A DNA stretch of 41,403 bases from Desulfobacteraceae bacterium (GCA_028700185.1 JAQVTF010000009.1:1-41403), one strand, 5' to 3'; positions 15,269-23,583 are shown, counted from the stretch's first letter. The notes: generated by a model from the sequence alone, not told the origin. Translations and numbers: made by a program.

Positions 15269-17205
15269 GAAAGGACGATCTCCTCCCCGGTGCGCCGGGT
15301 GCTGTAGCCGCCCAGTGCTTCGACCCGTCGTTTGAAGGCCTCTGAAACGATGGTTTCGCGCAGGATCCGCAAGGGCCGGGTGTCGAAGTGGGCCTCCGGA
15401 ATCAACAGGTCGTACTGTTCCGTGACCACCGGAACAAAGTCAAGGTCCAGGGCCCGGGCCGCCGCATGGATACCCAGACCCACGTCGGCCGTGCCGCCGA
15501 GAACCGCCACCGCCACGGCCATGTGGGTAAACTCCTCGGTCTCGTAACCGCGGATCGACCGGGGATCGATGCCGAGCTGACCCAAACGGTAGTCGAGGAG
15601 AATTCGGGTGCCGGAACCGCCCTGGCGGTTGATGAAACGCACATCGCTGCGCCCCAGGTCTTCGATGCCGGAGATTTTCTTCGGATTGCCCTTGGGCACG
15701 ATGAGTCCCTGGTCGCGCATCACCAGATGGATCAGACGTACCGGGATTCCGGGCAGGTAGCGGCGGATATAGCTGACGTTGTAACCGCCGGTTTCCGTGT
15801 CGAGCAGGTGGGTGCCGGCCACGTGGCAGACCCCCCGCTTGACGGCCATCAGCCCGCCCATGGAGCCCATGTGGCTCGAGCTGACGGTGACATCGCCGTG
15901 GTCGATGCGGATCTGGTCCGCCAGGAGGTCCAGCGTGTTGTCGTGACTGCCCACGACTACGATGGTGTCGCGCACCGCTTCCAGGGGTTGGAGCAGATCA
16001 GCGCTCACGGTCTCGTCGGCGTCGATGCCCTCGCTGTTGTTGGGGATGCGGATGATGCCGTGGGCCTCGGTGATGGAGGTGATGGCCCCGGCCCCCCGGG
16101 GCAGTGCCGTGGCCACGATCCGGTCGCCTACCTGGCCCAGTTTGACCCGGACGAATTCCTCCACCCCCAGCTTGGAGGAAATCTTGCGCGTGGGGGTTAC
16201 CATCACGGTGGGGCGCGGCCTTTCCGGCAGCGCCAGCATGGCCAGGAGCATCGGTTGAACGAACTGCTCGAAGGAGATGATGGCCGAAACGGGGTAGCCG
16301 GGAATACCCACCACCGGTTTGCCGGCCGCGGTGCCGATGAGCACCGGTTTGCCCGGCATGATCGTCACCCCGTGAACCAACACCTCGCCGAGGGCGTCCA
16401 CCGCCGGCTTGGTGTAATCGGCCGATCCGGCCGAGGAACCGCCCACGGTCAGTGCAATGTCGCAATCGGTTTCCGGCGCCAGGGCCGCGGCCAGGGCGGC
16501 CTCCACCTTCCGGGGATCGTCGCTCACCGTGGGGCGGATCACCGGATCGGCACCGCAGTGGCGCACCAGGGCCGCCAGCACGTAGGCGTTGGACTCGATC
16601 ACCTGGCCCGGTTTGAGGCGGTCGATGTTCAGGTCGTGCCAGTCCACCAGCTCGGAACCGGTGGGAACGATGGCTACCCGGGGCCGCCGGCGCACCGGCA
16701 CCTCGAAAATTCCCCCGGAGAGGAGAGCTCCGATACAGTACGGCGTGACCCGATGATGACGGGGAAACAGCAGCTCGGTGGCCACAATGTCCTCCCCCAT
16801 TTTACGGACGTACTGCCAGGGAAAGGCCGGGGCCTCGATCTGCAGCGTCGTTTCATCCACCTGGTGGATCTGCTCGATCATGATCACCGCGTCAAAGCCC
16901 TCGGGCATCACGTGGCCGGTGTTGACGGGAACGGCGTCGGTGCCCAGGGTGAGCCGTTTCGGGTGGGTTTCGCTGGCGCCAAAGGTGGCCGCGGCCCGCA
17001 CCGCCATCCCATCCATAGCGGCGGCGTGGAAGCCGGGGGACGACAGGCGGGCGAAAATGGGTTCCGCCAACACCCGCCCCACGGCTTCCGGGGTGGGAAC
17101 GGTTTCCACCGGCCAGTTCGGGAAGGCGCCGAAACGGCTGATGACAAGATCGCGGGCTTCGGCGAGGGATTTTTTTTTCAGGTAGATATTGCGTTTGTGT
17201 GTCAT
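15265..17205 (-). CDS. moeA: MoeA-like molybdopterin molybdotransferase fused to a periplasmic-binding-protein-like domain
   Basis: This is a 646-residue fusion. Residues 1-400 form a MoeA enzyme, which inserts molybdate or tungstate into adenylylated pterin: SSPGFHAAAMDGMAV (substrate site), NTGHVMPEGFDAVIMIE, PTGSELV, and TVGGSSAGSADYTKPAVDALGEV followed by GKPVVGIPGYPVSA. From about residue 420 to the end is a PBP/LysR-substrate-like domain (VVGSHDNTLDLLADQI, SSSHMGSMGGLMAVKRG, INRQGGSGTRILLDY). It may bind an anion or sense cofactor state. The start at 17205 was chosen because the family N-terminus begins at MTHKRN and GGGGA lies upstream; the frame is open for another 30 codons. It heads an operon with archease, rtcB and coaE, a surprising partnership. 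The AOR at 32994 is a likely client of its pterin product. Confidence 0.9.
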   Translation of the reverse strand: MTHKRNIYLKKKSLAEARDLVISRFGAFPNWPVETVPTPEAVGRVLAEPIFARLSSPGFHAAAMDGMAVRAAATFGASETHPKRLTLGTDAVPVNTGHVMPEGFDAVIMIEQIHQVDETTLQIEAPAFPWQYVRKMGEDIVATELLFPRHHRVTPYCIGALLSGGIFEVPVRRRPRVAIVPTGSELVDWHDLNIDRLKPGQVIESNAYVLAALVRHCGADPVIRPTVSDDPRKVEAALAAALAPETDCDIALTVGGSSAGSADYTKPAVDALGEVLVHGVTIMPGKPVLIGTAAGKPVVGIPGYPVSAIISFEQFVQPMLLAMLALPERPRPTVMVTPTRKISSKLGVEEFVRVKLGQVGDRIVATALPRGAGAITSITEAHGIIRIPNNSEGIDADETVSADLLQPLEAVRDTIVVVGSHDNTLDLLADQIRIDHGDVTVSSSHMGSMGGLMAVKRGVCHVAGTHLLDTETGGYNVSYIRRYLPGIPVRLIHLVMRDQGLIVPKGNPKKISGIEDLGRSDVRFINRQGGSGTRILLDYRLGQLGIDPRSIRGYETEEFTHMAVAVAVLGGTADVGLGIHAAARALDLDFVPVVTEQYDLLIPEAHFDTRPLRILRETIVSEAFKRRVEALGGYSTRRTGEEIVLS

Positions 17206-17330
17206 GGCGTTTCCCCATCCAGGCAAAAGGATTTTTTCCAGTCCGTGCCAACGCGCACGGATCATTATGATAACCGTTCCGGGAGCCGATCTCAATCGCC
17301 GATTGCGCCGGTGGAGAGTGGTCAGGGAAG

Positions 17331-17364
17331 AAAAAGGCGGCGTCGCCCGAGGGGCGGCGCCGCC
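17331..17364 (-). terminator. Intrinsic terminator after prpE
   Basis: The arms 17336-17348 and 17352-17364 pair over 13 positions with one G-T wobble around a three-base loop. On the minus strand the stem is followed by TTTTTCTTCC. It starts 42 bases after the prpE stop, so it separates prpE from the moeA operon that lies downstream on the same strand. Confidence 0.85.
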
Positions 17365-17406
17365 AAAGAGGGGCGGAGACCGGACGGCCTTCGCCGGAGG
17401 GGCTGT

Positions 17407-19317
17407 CTACTGACGCGCCTGGGCGTAGCCGATGCCCACCAGGGCGTCCTTCATCTCGTCGAGGATTGCCGGATCATCGATGGTGGCCGGGGTCTTGTAG
17501 ACCTTGTTGTCGGCGATTTTCTGGATGGTACCGCGCAGAATCTTGCCCGATCGGGTCTTGGGCAGGCGTTTGACCACCGTGGCCTTTTTGAAACTGGCCA
17601 CCGCGCCGATACGGTCACGCACCATCTTGACCAGTTCGTTGATGATTTCTTCGTGGGGACGGGTGACGCCGGCTTTCAACACCACGAATCCCACCGGTAC
17701 CTGGCCCTTGAGATTGTCTTCAACGCCCACCACGGCGCATTCGGCCACATCGGGATGATCGCTCAAGACCTCTTCCATGCCGCCGGTGCTCAGACGGTGA
17801 CCGGCAACGTTGATGATATCGTCGGTACGGGCCATGACGAACACGTAGCCGTCTTGGTCGATGAAGCCGGCGTCGGCCGTTTTGTAGTAGCCGGGGAATT
17901 CTTCCAGATAGCTTTTGATGTAGCCCTGGTCATTTTTGTACAGGGTGGGCAGGGTGCCCGGAGGCAGCGGGAGCTTGACCACCAGGGCGCCGATTTGTCC
18001 GGCCGGCAGCTGTTTGTTGTCCGGGTCCACCACCTGGAGGTTCCATCCCGGCGCCGGCTTGGTGGGGGAGCCTTCCTTCACCGGGTATTGGTGCAGGCCC
18101 ATGCAGTTGGCGCAGATGGCCCAGCCGGTTTCGGTCTGCCACCAGTGGTCGATCACCGGTACATGGAGGGCGTTTTGGGCCCATTTGAGGGTGTCGGGAT
18201 CCAGCCGCTCACCGGCAAGAAAAAGGGTGTCAAAATTGGAGAGATCGTATTTTTGCATCAGTTCGGCCCTGGGGTCCTCGCGCTTGATGGCCCGGAAGGC
18301 GGTGGGCGCGGTGAACATGGCGCGCACCTTGTGCTCCCCGATAACGCGCCAGAAGACCCCGGCATCCGGCGTGCCCACCGGTTTGCCCTCGAAGAGGATG
18401 GTGGTGCAGCCGCGCAGCAGCGGTGCATAGACGATGTAGGAGTGTCCCACCACCCAGCCGACATCCGAGGCGGCCCAGTAGACATCGCCGGCATCCACGT
18501 TATAGATCGCTTTCATGCTCCAGTTGAGGGCGACGGCGTGTCCGCCATTGTCCCGCACCACTCCCTTGGGTTGGCCGGTGGTGCCCGAGGTGTAGAGGAT
18601 GTAAAGGGGATCGGTGGCCGCCACCGGTACGCAGTCGGCCGGTTTGGCCGCCGCCACGGCTTCCTGCCAGCCCATGTCGCGGCCGGGCACCAGGGGAGCG
18701 GTTTCCATGGGCCGCTGGTAGATGATGCAGCTTTTCGGCTGGGCGTCGCTGTTGGACATGCGGATCGCCTCGTCCAGCAACGGCTTGTAGGGAATGATCC
18801 GCTTGACTTCGATGCCGCAGGAGGCCGACACGATCACCTTTGGTTTGGCATCGTTGATTCGTGTCGCCAGCTCGTTGGAGGCGAACCCGCCGAAGACCAC
18901 CGAATGGATGGCGCCGATGCGGGCGCAGGCCAGCATGGCGATGGCCGCCTGCGGGATCATCGGCATGTAGATCAGCACCCGGTCGCCCTTGACCACGCCG
19001 CGATCGGCCAGCGCGCCGGCGAACAGCGCCACTTCGTCCCGGAGCTGACGGTAGGTGTACTTTTTGATGGTGTCGGTTACCGGACTGTCGTAGATCATGG
19101 CCGCCTGATCGGCCCTCCCGCCCTCCACGTGGCGATCCAACGCATTGTAGCAGGTGTTGAGCTCCCCGCCGACAAACCAGCGATAAAAGGGCGGGTTGCT
19201 GTCATCCAGGACCTTGTCCCACCGCTTGTACCAGTGGATCGCTTCCGCCGCCTCGCCCCAGAATCCATTGGGATCCTTGATCGATCGTTCCCAGGCTTCG
19301 ACATACGGGTCGCTCAT
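17407..19317 (-). CDS. prpE: Propionyl-CoA synthetase (PrpE-type acyl-CoA synthetase)
   Basis: This ATP-dependent ligase activates propionate (and probably acetate) to its CoA ester via an acyl-adenylate. The 636 residues hold the ACS N-terminal block (SNPPFYRWFVGGELNTCYNA), the ATP loop ILYTSGTTGQPKGVV, WAASDVGWVVGHSYIVYAPLL, the A5-type WWQTETGW, and the catalytic lysine in PKTRSGKILRG near the C-terminus. The NPPFXRWF start and the TIDDPAILDEM ending resemble PrpE more than Acs. The start at 19317 was chosen for its GGAGAG ribosome site and the conserved MSDPYVEAWERS; the open frame upstream is spurious. It is a single-gene unit with its own promoter and terminator. In this organism it could serve propionate or acetate oxidation. 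Confidence 0.9.
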   Translation of the reverse strand: MSDPYVEAWERSIKDPNGFWGEAAEAIHWYKRWDKVLDDSNPPFYRWFVGGELNTCYNALDRHVEGGRADQAAMIYDSPVTDTIKKYTYRQLRDEVALFAGALADRGVVKGDRVLIYMPMIPQAAIAMLACARIGAIHSVVFGGFASNELATRINDAKPKVIVSASCGIEVKRIIPYKPLLDEAIRMSNSDAQPKSCIIYQRPMETAPLVPGRDMGWQEAVAAAKPADCVPVAATDPLYILYTSGTTGQPKGVVRDNGGHAVALNWSMKAIYNVDAGDVYWAASDVGWVVGHSYIVYAPLLRGCTTILFEGKPVGTPDAGVFWRVIGEHKVRAMFTAPTAFRAIKREDPRAELMQKYDLSNFDTLFLAGERLDPDTLKWAQNALHVPVIDHWWQTETGWAICANCMGLHQYPVKEGSPTKPAPGWNLQVVDPDNKQLPAGQIGALVVKLPLPPGTLPTLYKNDQGYIKSYLEEFPGYYKTADAGFIDQDGYVFVMARTDDIINVAGHRLSTGGMEEVLSDHPDVAECAVVGVEDNLKGQVPVGFVVLKAGVTRPHEEIINELVKMVRDRIGAVASFKKATVVKRLPKTRSGKILRGTIQKIADNKVYKTPATIDDPAILDEMKDALVGIGYAQARQ

Positions 19318-19362
19318 CGTACTCTCCTTTTTTTCTGTAGGTTGGTCGTGAAAAGCGAATCC

Positions 19363-19392
19363 AGCATAAGAAAGACGGTGGCAGGGTGTCAA
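19363..19392 (-). promoter_or_regulatory. Putative prpE promoter
   Basis: On the minus strand TTGACA (19387-19392), 18 bases, then TATGCT (19363-19368) lie in the 216-base gap between nrdG and prpE. The predicted leader is about 40 bases and contains the ribosome site AGGAGA. The rest of the gap holds nothing else I can name. Confidence 0.65.
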
Positions 19393-19533
19393 GCAGAATA
19401 TGAACGAAATATAGTTGCTGAAGCAATAAAACCTAACGTAACCAGTTCCATGAAAAGGACGGACAAGGATAGAGAGTACCAACGACGAAAGCGGTTTCCC
19501 GCCCCTGGTCGCCGTGTTGTCGAAGAAGAGGCG

Positions 19534-20232
19534 TTACCGCAGGATGCAGCGTTGCACGTAAGGGGCGGCGGCGGCGCGGAGCTGCTCCATTTCCAAAGGG
19601 CTGAAAGGCGCGGGGAGGGGTTGAAAAAAATCCGGATTCAAAAGGCTTTCGGTTTGCAAGGCTTGCAGTGCGTAGAGGGGGGCACCGGAGATGCGGCGGG
19701 CCATGGCGGCGATGCGATCCTGGTCCACGAAGGGGCGCACGCAAGTGGTGCGAAATTCATGGGCCAATCCGCTGGCCTGGATGATACGGATGCTGTCGGT
19801 CAGCGCCTCGGCGCAGGGACGGGGGCTCAGGTGGGGGGCATATTCTTCCGGCAAGGTTTTCAGATCCATGGCCAGGTAGTCGACCAAGCCGGCTTCCAGA
19901 AGACGGGCCACCACCTGGGGTCGGCTGCCGTTGGTGTCGAGTTTCAGCAGGAAACCCAATGATTTAATGGCACGACAGATCTCCACCAGATCCCCCGAGA
20001 GGGTGGGCTCGCCGCCGGTGATGACCACTGCATCGAGGAAGCCGCGTCGCTGTTCCAGAAACGCCACGAAATCATCCAGGGCCATGGCGCCGCCGGCTGG
20101 CAGGTCCCCCCGGGCCAGATCCGGATTATGGCAATAGGGGCAGGCGAAGTTGCAGCCGGTGAGAAAAACGACACAGCTCACCAGGCCTGGATAATCGATC
20201 AGGGATGTTTTTTGAAGGCCGGCAATGGACAT
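19534..20232 (-). CDS. nrdG: Anaerobic ribonucleoside-triphosphate reductase activating protein (radical SAM)
   Basis: NrdG uses a 4Fe-4S cluster and S-adenosylmethionine to install the glycyl radical on NrdD. The 232-residue protein starts SIAGLQKTSLIDYPGLVSCVVF and has the radical SAM motif CNFACPYCHNP (CX3CX2C, residues 27-34), the GGE motif in VVITGGEPTL and the LDTNGSRP strand. It is longer than the E. coli NrdG and belongs to the NrdG2-like group. It is transcribed after nrdD with 85 bases between them, and probably shares its promoter. Confidence 0.93.
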   Translation of the reverse strand: MSIAGLQKTSLIDYPGLVSCVVFLTGCNFACPYCHNPDLARGDLPAGGAMALDDFVAFLEQRRGFLDAVVITGGEPTLSGDLVEICRAIKSLGFLLKLDTNGSRPQVVARLLEAGLVDYLAMDLKTLPEEYAPHLSPRPCAEALTDSIRIIQASGLAHEFRTTCVRPFVDQDRIAAMARRISGAPLYALQALQTESLLNPDFFQPLPAPFSPLEMEQLRAAAAPYVQRCILR

Positions 20233-20317
20233 GGCACGTACCTATTCGCCGCCGAGCGCAGAGGCTCACGGGGGGGCGACCGACAAACTGCGGGGCCCAT
20301 TGTCGGTCGCCGGCATT

Positions 20318-22405
20318 TCAACCAAGGTTGAAGGTTCGGGGCGGATCGACATCCACCGTTGCCGCCGCCGACTGGGGAATGGGTCTCTGGTATTTCACCA
20401 CCCCGGAGCAGACTTCGGTCCTGCTGGTGCACCGGTCGCAACAGGTATGCTGGCCCGCCAGGTAGCCGTGATGCGGACAGACGCTGAAAGTGGGGGTCAA
20501 CGTGAAATAGGGCAGCCGATAATTGGACGCCACCTTGCGGACCAGGCGCTTGAGGGCTGAGATGTCCTGAATTTGCTCGCCGAGGAAAATGTGCAGGACC
20601 GTGCCGCCGGTGTACTGGCTTTGCAGATCGTCCTGGAGGCGCAGGGTTTCGAAGAGGTCGTCGGTGAAGTTGACGGGCAGTTGACTCGAGTTGGTGTAGT
20701 AAGGGCTGGCCCCCTGTTGGTACTGATTCTCGTTGGCGCAGACGATCTGCGGATGCTTGCGTTTGTCCAGCATCGCCAGGCGATAGGCGGTGCCCTCCCC
20801 GGGAGTGGCCTCCAGGTTGAAGATTTCGCCGGTGTGATCCTGCAACTCTCCGATGCGGGCGCGCAGATTCGCCATCACCTTCAGGGCGAAGGCCTGACCG
20901 GCATCGGTGGTGAGATCCTGGTGGATGAAATTGAGGCAGGCCTCGTTCATTCCGATGATGCCGATGGTGGAAAAGTGGTTCTTCCAGAAATCCCCGGCGC
21001 GGCTCTTGACCTGGCGAAGGTAAAACCGACTGTAGGGGTAAAGGTTCTTTTCGGTAAAATTTTCGAGGACTTTACGTTTGACGGCGAGACTTTCCGCCGC
21101 CAGGGTGACCTGCCGGCCGAGGCGGTTGAAAAAGTCCGCTTCGCTGTCGGCCAGGTAGCCGATGCGCGGCAGGTTGATGGTCACCACGCCGATGGAACCG
21201 GTGAGGGGGTTGGCACCAAAGAGCCCGCCGCCCCGGCGGCGCAGCTCGCGGTTGTCCAGGCGCAGCCGGCAGCACATGGAGCGGGCGTCGTCGGGAGACA
21301 TGTCGGAGTTGATAAAATTTGAAAAATAGGGGATGCCGTACTTGGCGGTCATTCGCCAGACCGGATCCAGGTTTGGATTGTCCCAGTCGAAATCGGCGGT
21401 GATGTTGTAAGTGGGAATGGGAAAGGTGAAGACACGGCCGTTGGCGTCGCCGGCCATCATCACCTCGGCGAAGGCCTGGTTGAACAGGTCCATCTCCGGT
21501 TGAAAATCCCCGTAGGTGTCTTCCTGGTAGCCACCGCCGATGATTACTGGCTGATCCCGCAGAATCTTCGGGGGCTGCAGGTCCATGGTGATGTTGGTGA
21601 ACGGGGTCTGGAATCCCACCCGGGTGGGGATGTTGATGTTGAAGATGAATTCCTGGATCGCCTGGCGCACTTCGGTGTAGTCGAGTCCGTCGTAGCGGAT
21701 GAAGGGGGCCAGCAGGGTGTCGAAGTTGGAGAAGGCCTGGGCCCCGGCCGCTTCCCCCTGGAGGGTGTAGAAAAAATTGACCACCTGCCCCAGGGCTGAT
21801 CGCAAATGCCGCGGCGGTGCGCTGGCCACCTTGCCTTCCACCCCGGTGAATCCCTGGAGGAGCAGATCCTGCAGGTCCCAGCCGACGCAGTACACCGACA
21901 GCAGGCTCAGGTCGTGCAGGTGAAGGTCCCCGTCCTTGTGGGCGGTGCGAATCTCCGGGGGATAGATGCAGTTGAGCCAGTACTCGGCGGTGACATCGGA
22001 GGAGATGTAGTTGTTGAGCCCCTGCAACGAGTAACACATGTTGCTGTTTTCTTTTATTTTCCAATCCAGCTTGTCGATGTAGTGTTCCACGAGGCTGGCA
22101 TTGGCGCGGCTGGTGATACTGCGGATCTGCGCATGCTGCTCCCGGTAGAGGATGTAGGCCTTGGCCGTTTTGTAGTACGGGGAATCCAGCAACACCCGTT
22201 CCACGATGTCCTGGACCTCCTCGACCTCGGGCGTCGGCCCCAGGCGCAGTTCGTGGCTCAACGTCAACACCCGCAGCGTGAGCTTGCGCGCTTCCCGTTC
22301 GGTGAACTCGCCCGTTACGGCACCGGCCTTGGCGAGGGCGGCGGTGATCTTGGTGGAATCGAACTCGACGATACGGCCGTCACGTTTTTTGATCTGCTCG
22401 AACAC
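20318..22405 (-). CDS. nrdD: Anaerobic (class III) ribonucleoside-triphosphate reductase NrdD
   Basis: NrdD reduces ribonucleoside triphosphates to deoxy forms without oxygen, using a glycyl radical. The 695 residues contain an N-terminal ATP-cone (MFEQIKKRDGRIVEFDSTKI, 1-90). Catalytic barrel features follow, including SDVTAEYWLNCIYPPEI, DGDLHLHDLSLLS, TPFTNITMDLQPP and GIIGMNEACLNF. A C-terminal zinc region (FSVCPHHGYLAGQHTCCDRC) comes before the end. At the expected radical site the sequence reads EVCSGVVKYQRP, where relatives I recall have a form like EVYSRVVGYLRP. The aligned position is Lys671, and the nearest glycine is Gly668. The usual short ending after the site (QWN..GK) is also replaced. 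Length and all other motifs are normal. The start begins the ATP-cone. Confidence 0.92.
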   Translation of the reverse strand: MFEQIKKRDGRIVEFDSTKITAALAKAGAVTGEFTEREARKLTLRVLTLSHELRLGPTPEVEEVQDIVERVLLDSPYYKTAKAYILYREQHAQIRSITSRANASLVEHYIDKLDWKIKENSNMCYSLQGLNNYISSDVTAEYWLNCIYPPEIRTAHKDGDLHLHDLSLLSVYCVGWDLQDLLLQGFTGVEGKVASAPPRHLRSALGQVVNFFYTLQGEAAGAQAFSNFDTLLAPFIRYDGLDYTEVRQAIQEFIFNINIPTRVGFQTPFTNITMDLQPPKILRDQPVIIGGGYQEDTYGDFQPEMDLFNQAFAEVMMAGDANGRVFTFPIPTYNITADFDWDNPNLDPVWRMTAKYGIPYFSNFINSDMSPDDARSMCCRLRLDNRELRRRGGGLFGANPLTGSIGVVTINLPRIGYLADSEADFFNRLGRQVTLAAESLAVKRKVLENFTEKNLYPYSRFYLRQVKSRAGDFWKNHFSTIGIIGMNEACLNFIHQDLTTDAGQAFALKVMANLRARIGELQDHTGEIFNLEATPGEGTAYRLAMLDKRKHPQIVCANENQYQQGASPYYTNSSQLPVNFTDDLFETLRLQDDLQSQYTGGTVLHIFLGEQIQDISALKRLVRKVASNYRLPYFTLTPTFSVCPHHGYLAGQHTCCDRCTSRTEVCSGVVKYQRPIPQSAAATVDVDPPRTFNLG

Positions 22406-22495
22406 GGCGTTCTCCTGTGGACAAAAACCGGCCGTCGCTGAAACCCGTCATGGCTTCAATCGGTGCATCGACGACCGCATCATGGTTGGGGATGG

Positions 22496-22515
22496 TTTCG
22501 GACGCGGGTCCGAAA
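22496..22515. other. Perfect 8-bp stem-loop in the nrdD leader
   Basis: TTTCGGAC (22496-22503) and GTCCGAAA (22508-22515) are exact complements around GCGG. The stem lies about 90 bases upstream of the nrdD start codon, inside its predicted leader. There is no following U-run in either direction, so it is not an obvious terminator. Confidence 0.45.
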
Positions 22516-22579
22516 AAGCGGTATCCAGGGTAAAATCGAAGGGTTCGAATCGACGTTGACGCGAACTCATGGGTAAGGA

Positions 22580-22608
22580 CGATTAGCACAACATGTTGTG
22601 GCTGTCAA
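22580..22608 (-). promoter_or_regulatory. Putative nrdDG promoter
   Basis: On the minus strand TTGACA (22603-22608) is followed by exactly 17 bases and TAATCG (22580-22585), giving a leader of about 170 bases. The whole spacer is occupied by the palindrome CACAACATGTTGTG, an arrangement typical of repression. Confidence 0.6.
22586..22601. promoter_or_regulatory. NrdR-like box 1
   Basis: GCACAACATGTTGTGG contains the perfect 14-base palindrome CACAACATGTTGTG. It agrees with the NrdR consensus ACACWATATNTWGTGT at most positions. It sits between the -35 and -10 of the nrdD promoter. Confidence 0.65.
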
Positions 22609-22615
22609 ACATTAT

Positions 22616-22631
22616 TGTCTATATATTGATA
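22616..22631. promoter_or_regulatory. NrdR-like box 2
   Basis: TGTCTATATATTGATA has the core CTATATATTG, an exact match to the central ten positions of the NrdR consensus, with degenerate flanks. Its centre is 30 bases from that of box 1, close to the 31-32 base spacing usual for paired NrdR sites. It lies just upstream of the -35. Confidence 0.5.
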
Positions 22632-22670
22632 ATAACAGTCTTTTTGCGCAAGACGCAAGAATGGAAGAGC

Positions 22671-22699
22671 CGGTCCCTGGCGCAAAGAGACAGGTACCG
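22671..22699. other. Imperfect stem-loop between nrdD and the small membrane protein gene
   Basis: CGGTCCCTG and CAGGTACCG pair at eight of nine positions around an 11-base loop. The 320-base gap 22406-22725 otherwise holds the nrdD leader stem, promoter and NrdR-like boxes. The element may be a REP-type remnant or part of the leader of the 87-residue gene. Confidence 0.3.
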
Positions 22700-22725
22700 A
22701 ATGATGGGCGGGCAGGAGGGGGCGG

Positions 22726-22989
22726 ATGCGTCTGGAGGAAAGTTCGCTGTACGGTAAGGTGATTGTGCCATGGTATGATTCCGACGGAATCATCATCGCC
22801 GTGATCGTTGCCATGGTGCCGGTGTGCCTGTTCGCGGCGGTGGGCCTCGTGGTTTCCTTCGAAGCGCCTTTCCACCGGGTTGTTGTGGCATGGGTGCCGG
22901 CTGTGCTGGCGGTTGGTAGTCTGTTCGTGTTGATCGGTTCTTCGGTGCGCCTGATCAAGCGAAGGCGGTTCCGGCGGCGGCCGTCCTGA
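22726..22989 (+). CDS. Small membrane protein with two transmembrane segments, unknown function
   Basis: This 87-residue protein has a polar start (MRLEESSLYGKVIVPWYDSD) and a first hydrophobic helix at about 21-43 (GIIIAVIVAMVPVCLFAAVG). A short loop (SFEAPFHR) follows, then a second helix at about 54-74 (AWVPAVLAVGSLFVLIGSS). The end is strongly basic (RLIKRRRFRRRPS), which would place both termini in the cytoplasm. The purine-rich ribosome site GGAGGGGG just before 22726 supports the start. I do not recognise the family. It is a single gene between the divergent nrdD and the convergent Nudix gene. Confidence 0.65.
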   Translation: MRLEESSLYGKVIVPWYDSDGIIIAVIVAMVPVCLFAAVGLVVSFEAPFHRVVVAWVPAVLAVGSLFVLIGSSVRLIKRRRFRRRPS

Positions 22990-22994
22990 GGCTT

Positions 22995-23020
22995 GGAAGC
23001 CGACTCAATGGTCGGCTTCC
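22995..23020. terminator. Perfect 10-bp hairpin at a convergent gene end
   Basis: GGAAGCCGAC (22995-23004) and GTCGGCTTCC (23011-23020) pair perfectly around TCAATG. The hairpin is five bases after the small membrane gene and includes the last codons and stop of the Nudix gene. No U-run follows, so termination in either direction is inferred from position. Confidence 0.5.
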
Positions 23021-23583
23021 ATCGCCGGTAGCAACCGTTCGATGAAGCGATGCACAATCTTGGCGGTCAGTCCCCAAATCACCACGTCTCGGTAGGGATA
23101 GACCAGCTCACGAGCGTTTGGCATTCGGCCGCGGTAGCGACGCTCGAGATGGGTGGAGATGATGACGGCGAGGGGAATCTCCAGGACCCGCGCCACCTCG
23201 GCGGCCTCGTGGCGCACCGGCCCCTTGCCGTCCCAGATCCCCACGAAGGCTTCCACCTCCCGCATGGCAATGGTCTGAAAGCGTCCGAGGGACCCGAGCA
23301 TCTCCACCTGGACCGGTGGAATGCCCAGCTCCTCCTCCAGTTCTCTCAGTGCCGTGGCCAACGCCGTTGGATCCTGATCGTCCTGATGCCCGCCGGGAAG
23401 GGCCACCTGGTTACGCCAGGGATAACCTTCGGTGTCGGTTTTCTGAATGGCCAGCAGATGAGGCTCGGTTTTCTCGAAGACCAGCAGGCTGACGCTGGCC
23501 GGCCGAAACCCCGGGGTGGGCGAAACCAACTGCTCGCGGGCAACAAGCCTTTCCAGGACCCGGAGATCAAGGGGTCTCTTCAT
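23005..23583 (-). CDS. Nudix hydrolase, probable coenzyme A pyrophosphatase (NudL/NUDT7 type)
   Basis: This 192-residue protein probably splits CoA or acyl-CoA into phosphopantetheine and 3',5'-ADP. It has RPASVSLLVFEK, then WRNQVALPGGHQDDQD and ATALRELEEELGI, the Nudix helix in the variant form used by CoA pyrophosphatases (GGX6D rather than the standard GX5E). It is the third gene of a minus-strand set with proC and ccdA; the gap to ccdA is 61 bases. Substrate is inferred from the motif pattern only. Confidence 0.85.
   Translation of the reverse strand: MKRPLDLRVLERLVAREQLVSPTPGFRPASVSLLVFEKTEPHLLAIQKTDTEGYPWRNQVALPGGHQDDQDPTALATALRELEEELGIPPVQVEMLGSLGRFQTIAMREVEAFVGIWDGKGPVRHEAAEVARVLEIPLAVIISTHLERRYRGRMPNARELVYPYRDVVIWGLTAKIVHRFIERLLPAMEADH

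Noticed and set aside
15388-19962. A 1,524-codon open frame on the plus strand.
   Set aside because: It runs antisense to moeA and prpE, is low in hydrophobic order and rich in His/Gly/Arg, and has no homology pattern. It is a high-GC shadow of the minus-strand genes.
22541-22551. GGGTTCGAATC, a tRNA T-loop-like string upstream of nrdD.
   Set aside because: The flanks cannot form the T stem, and no anticodon or acceptor arm fits on either strand.
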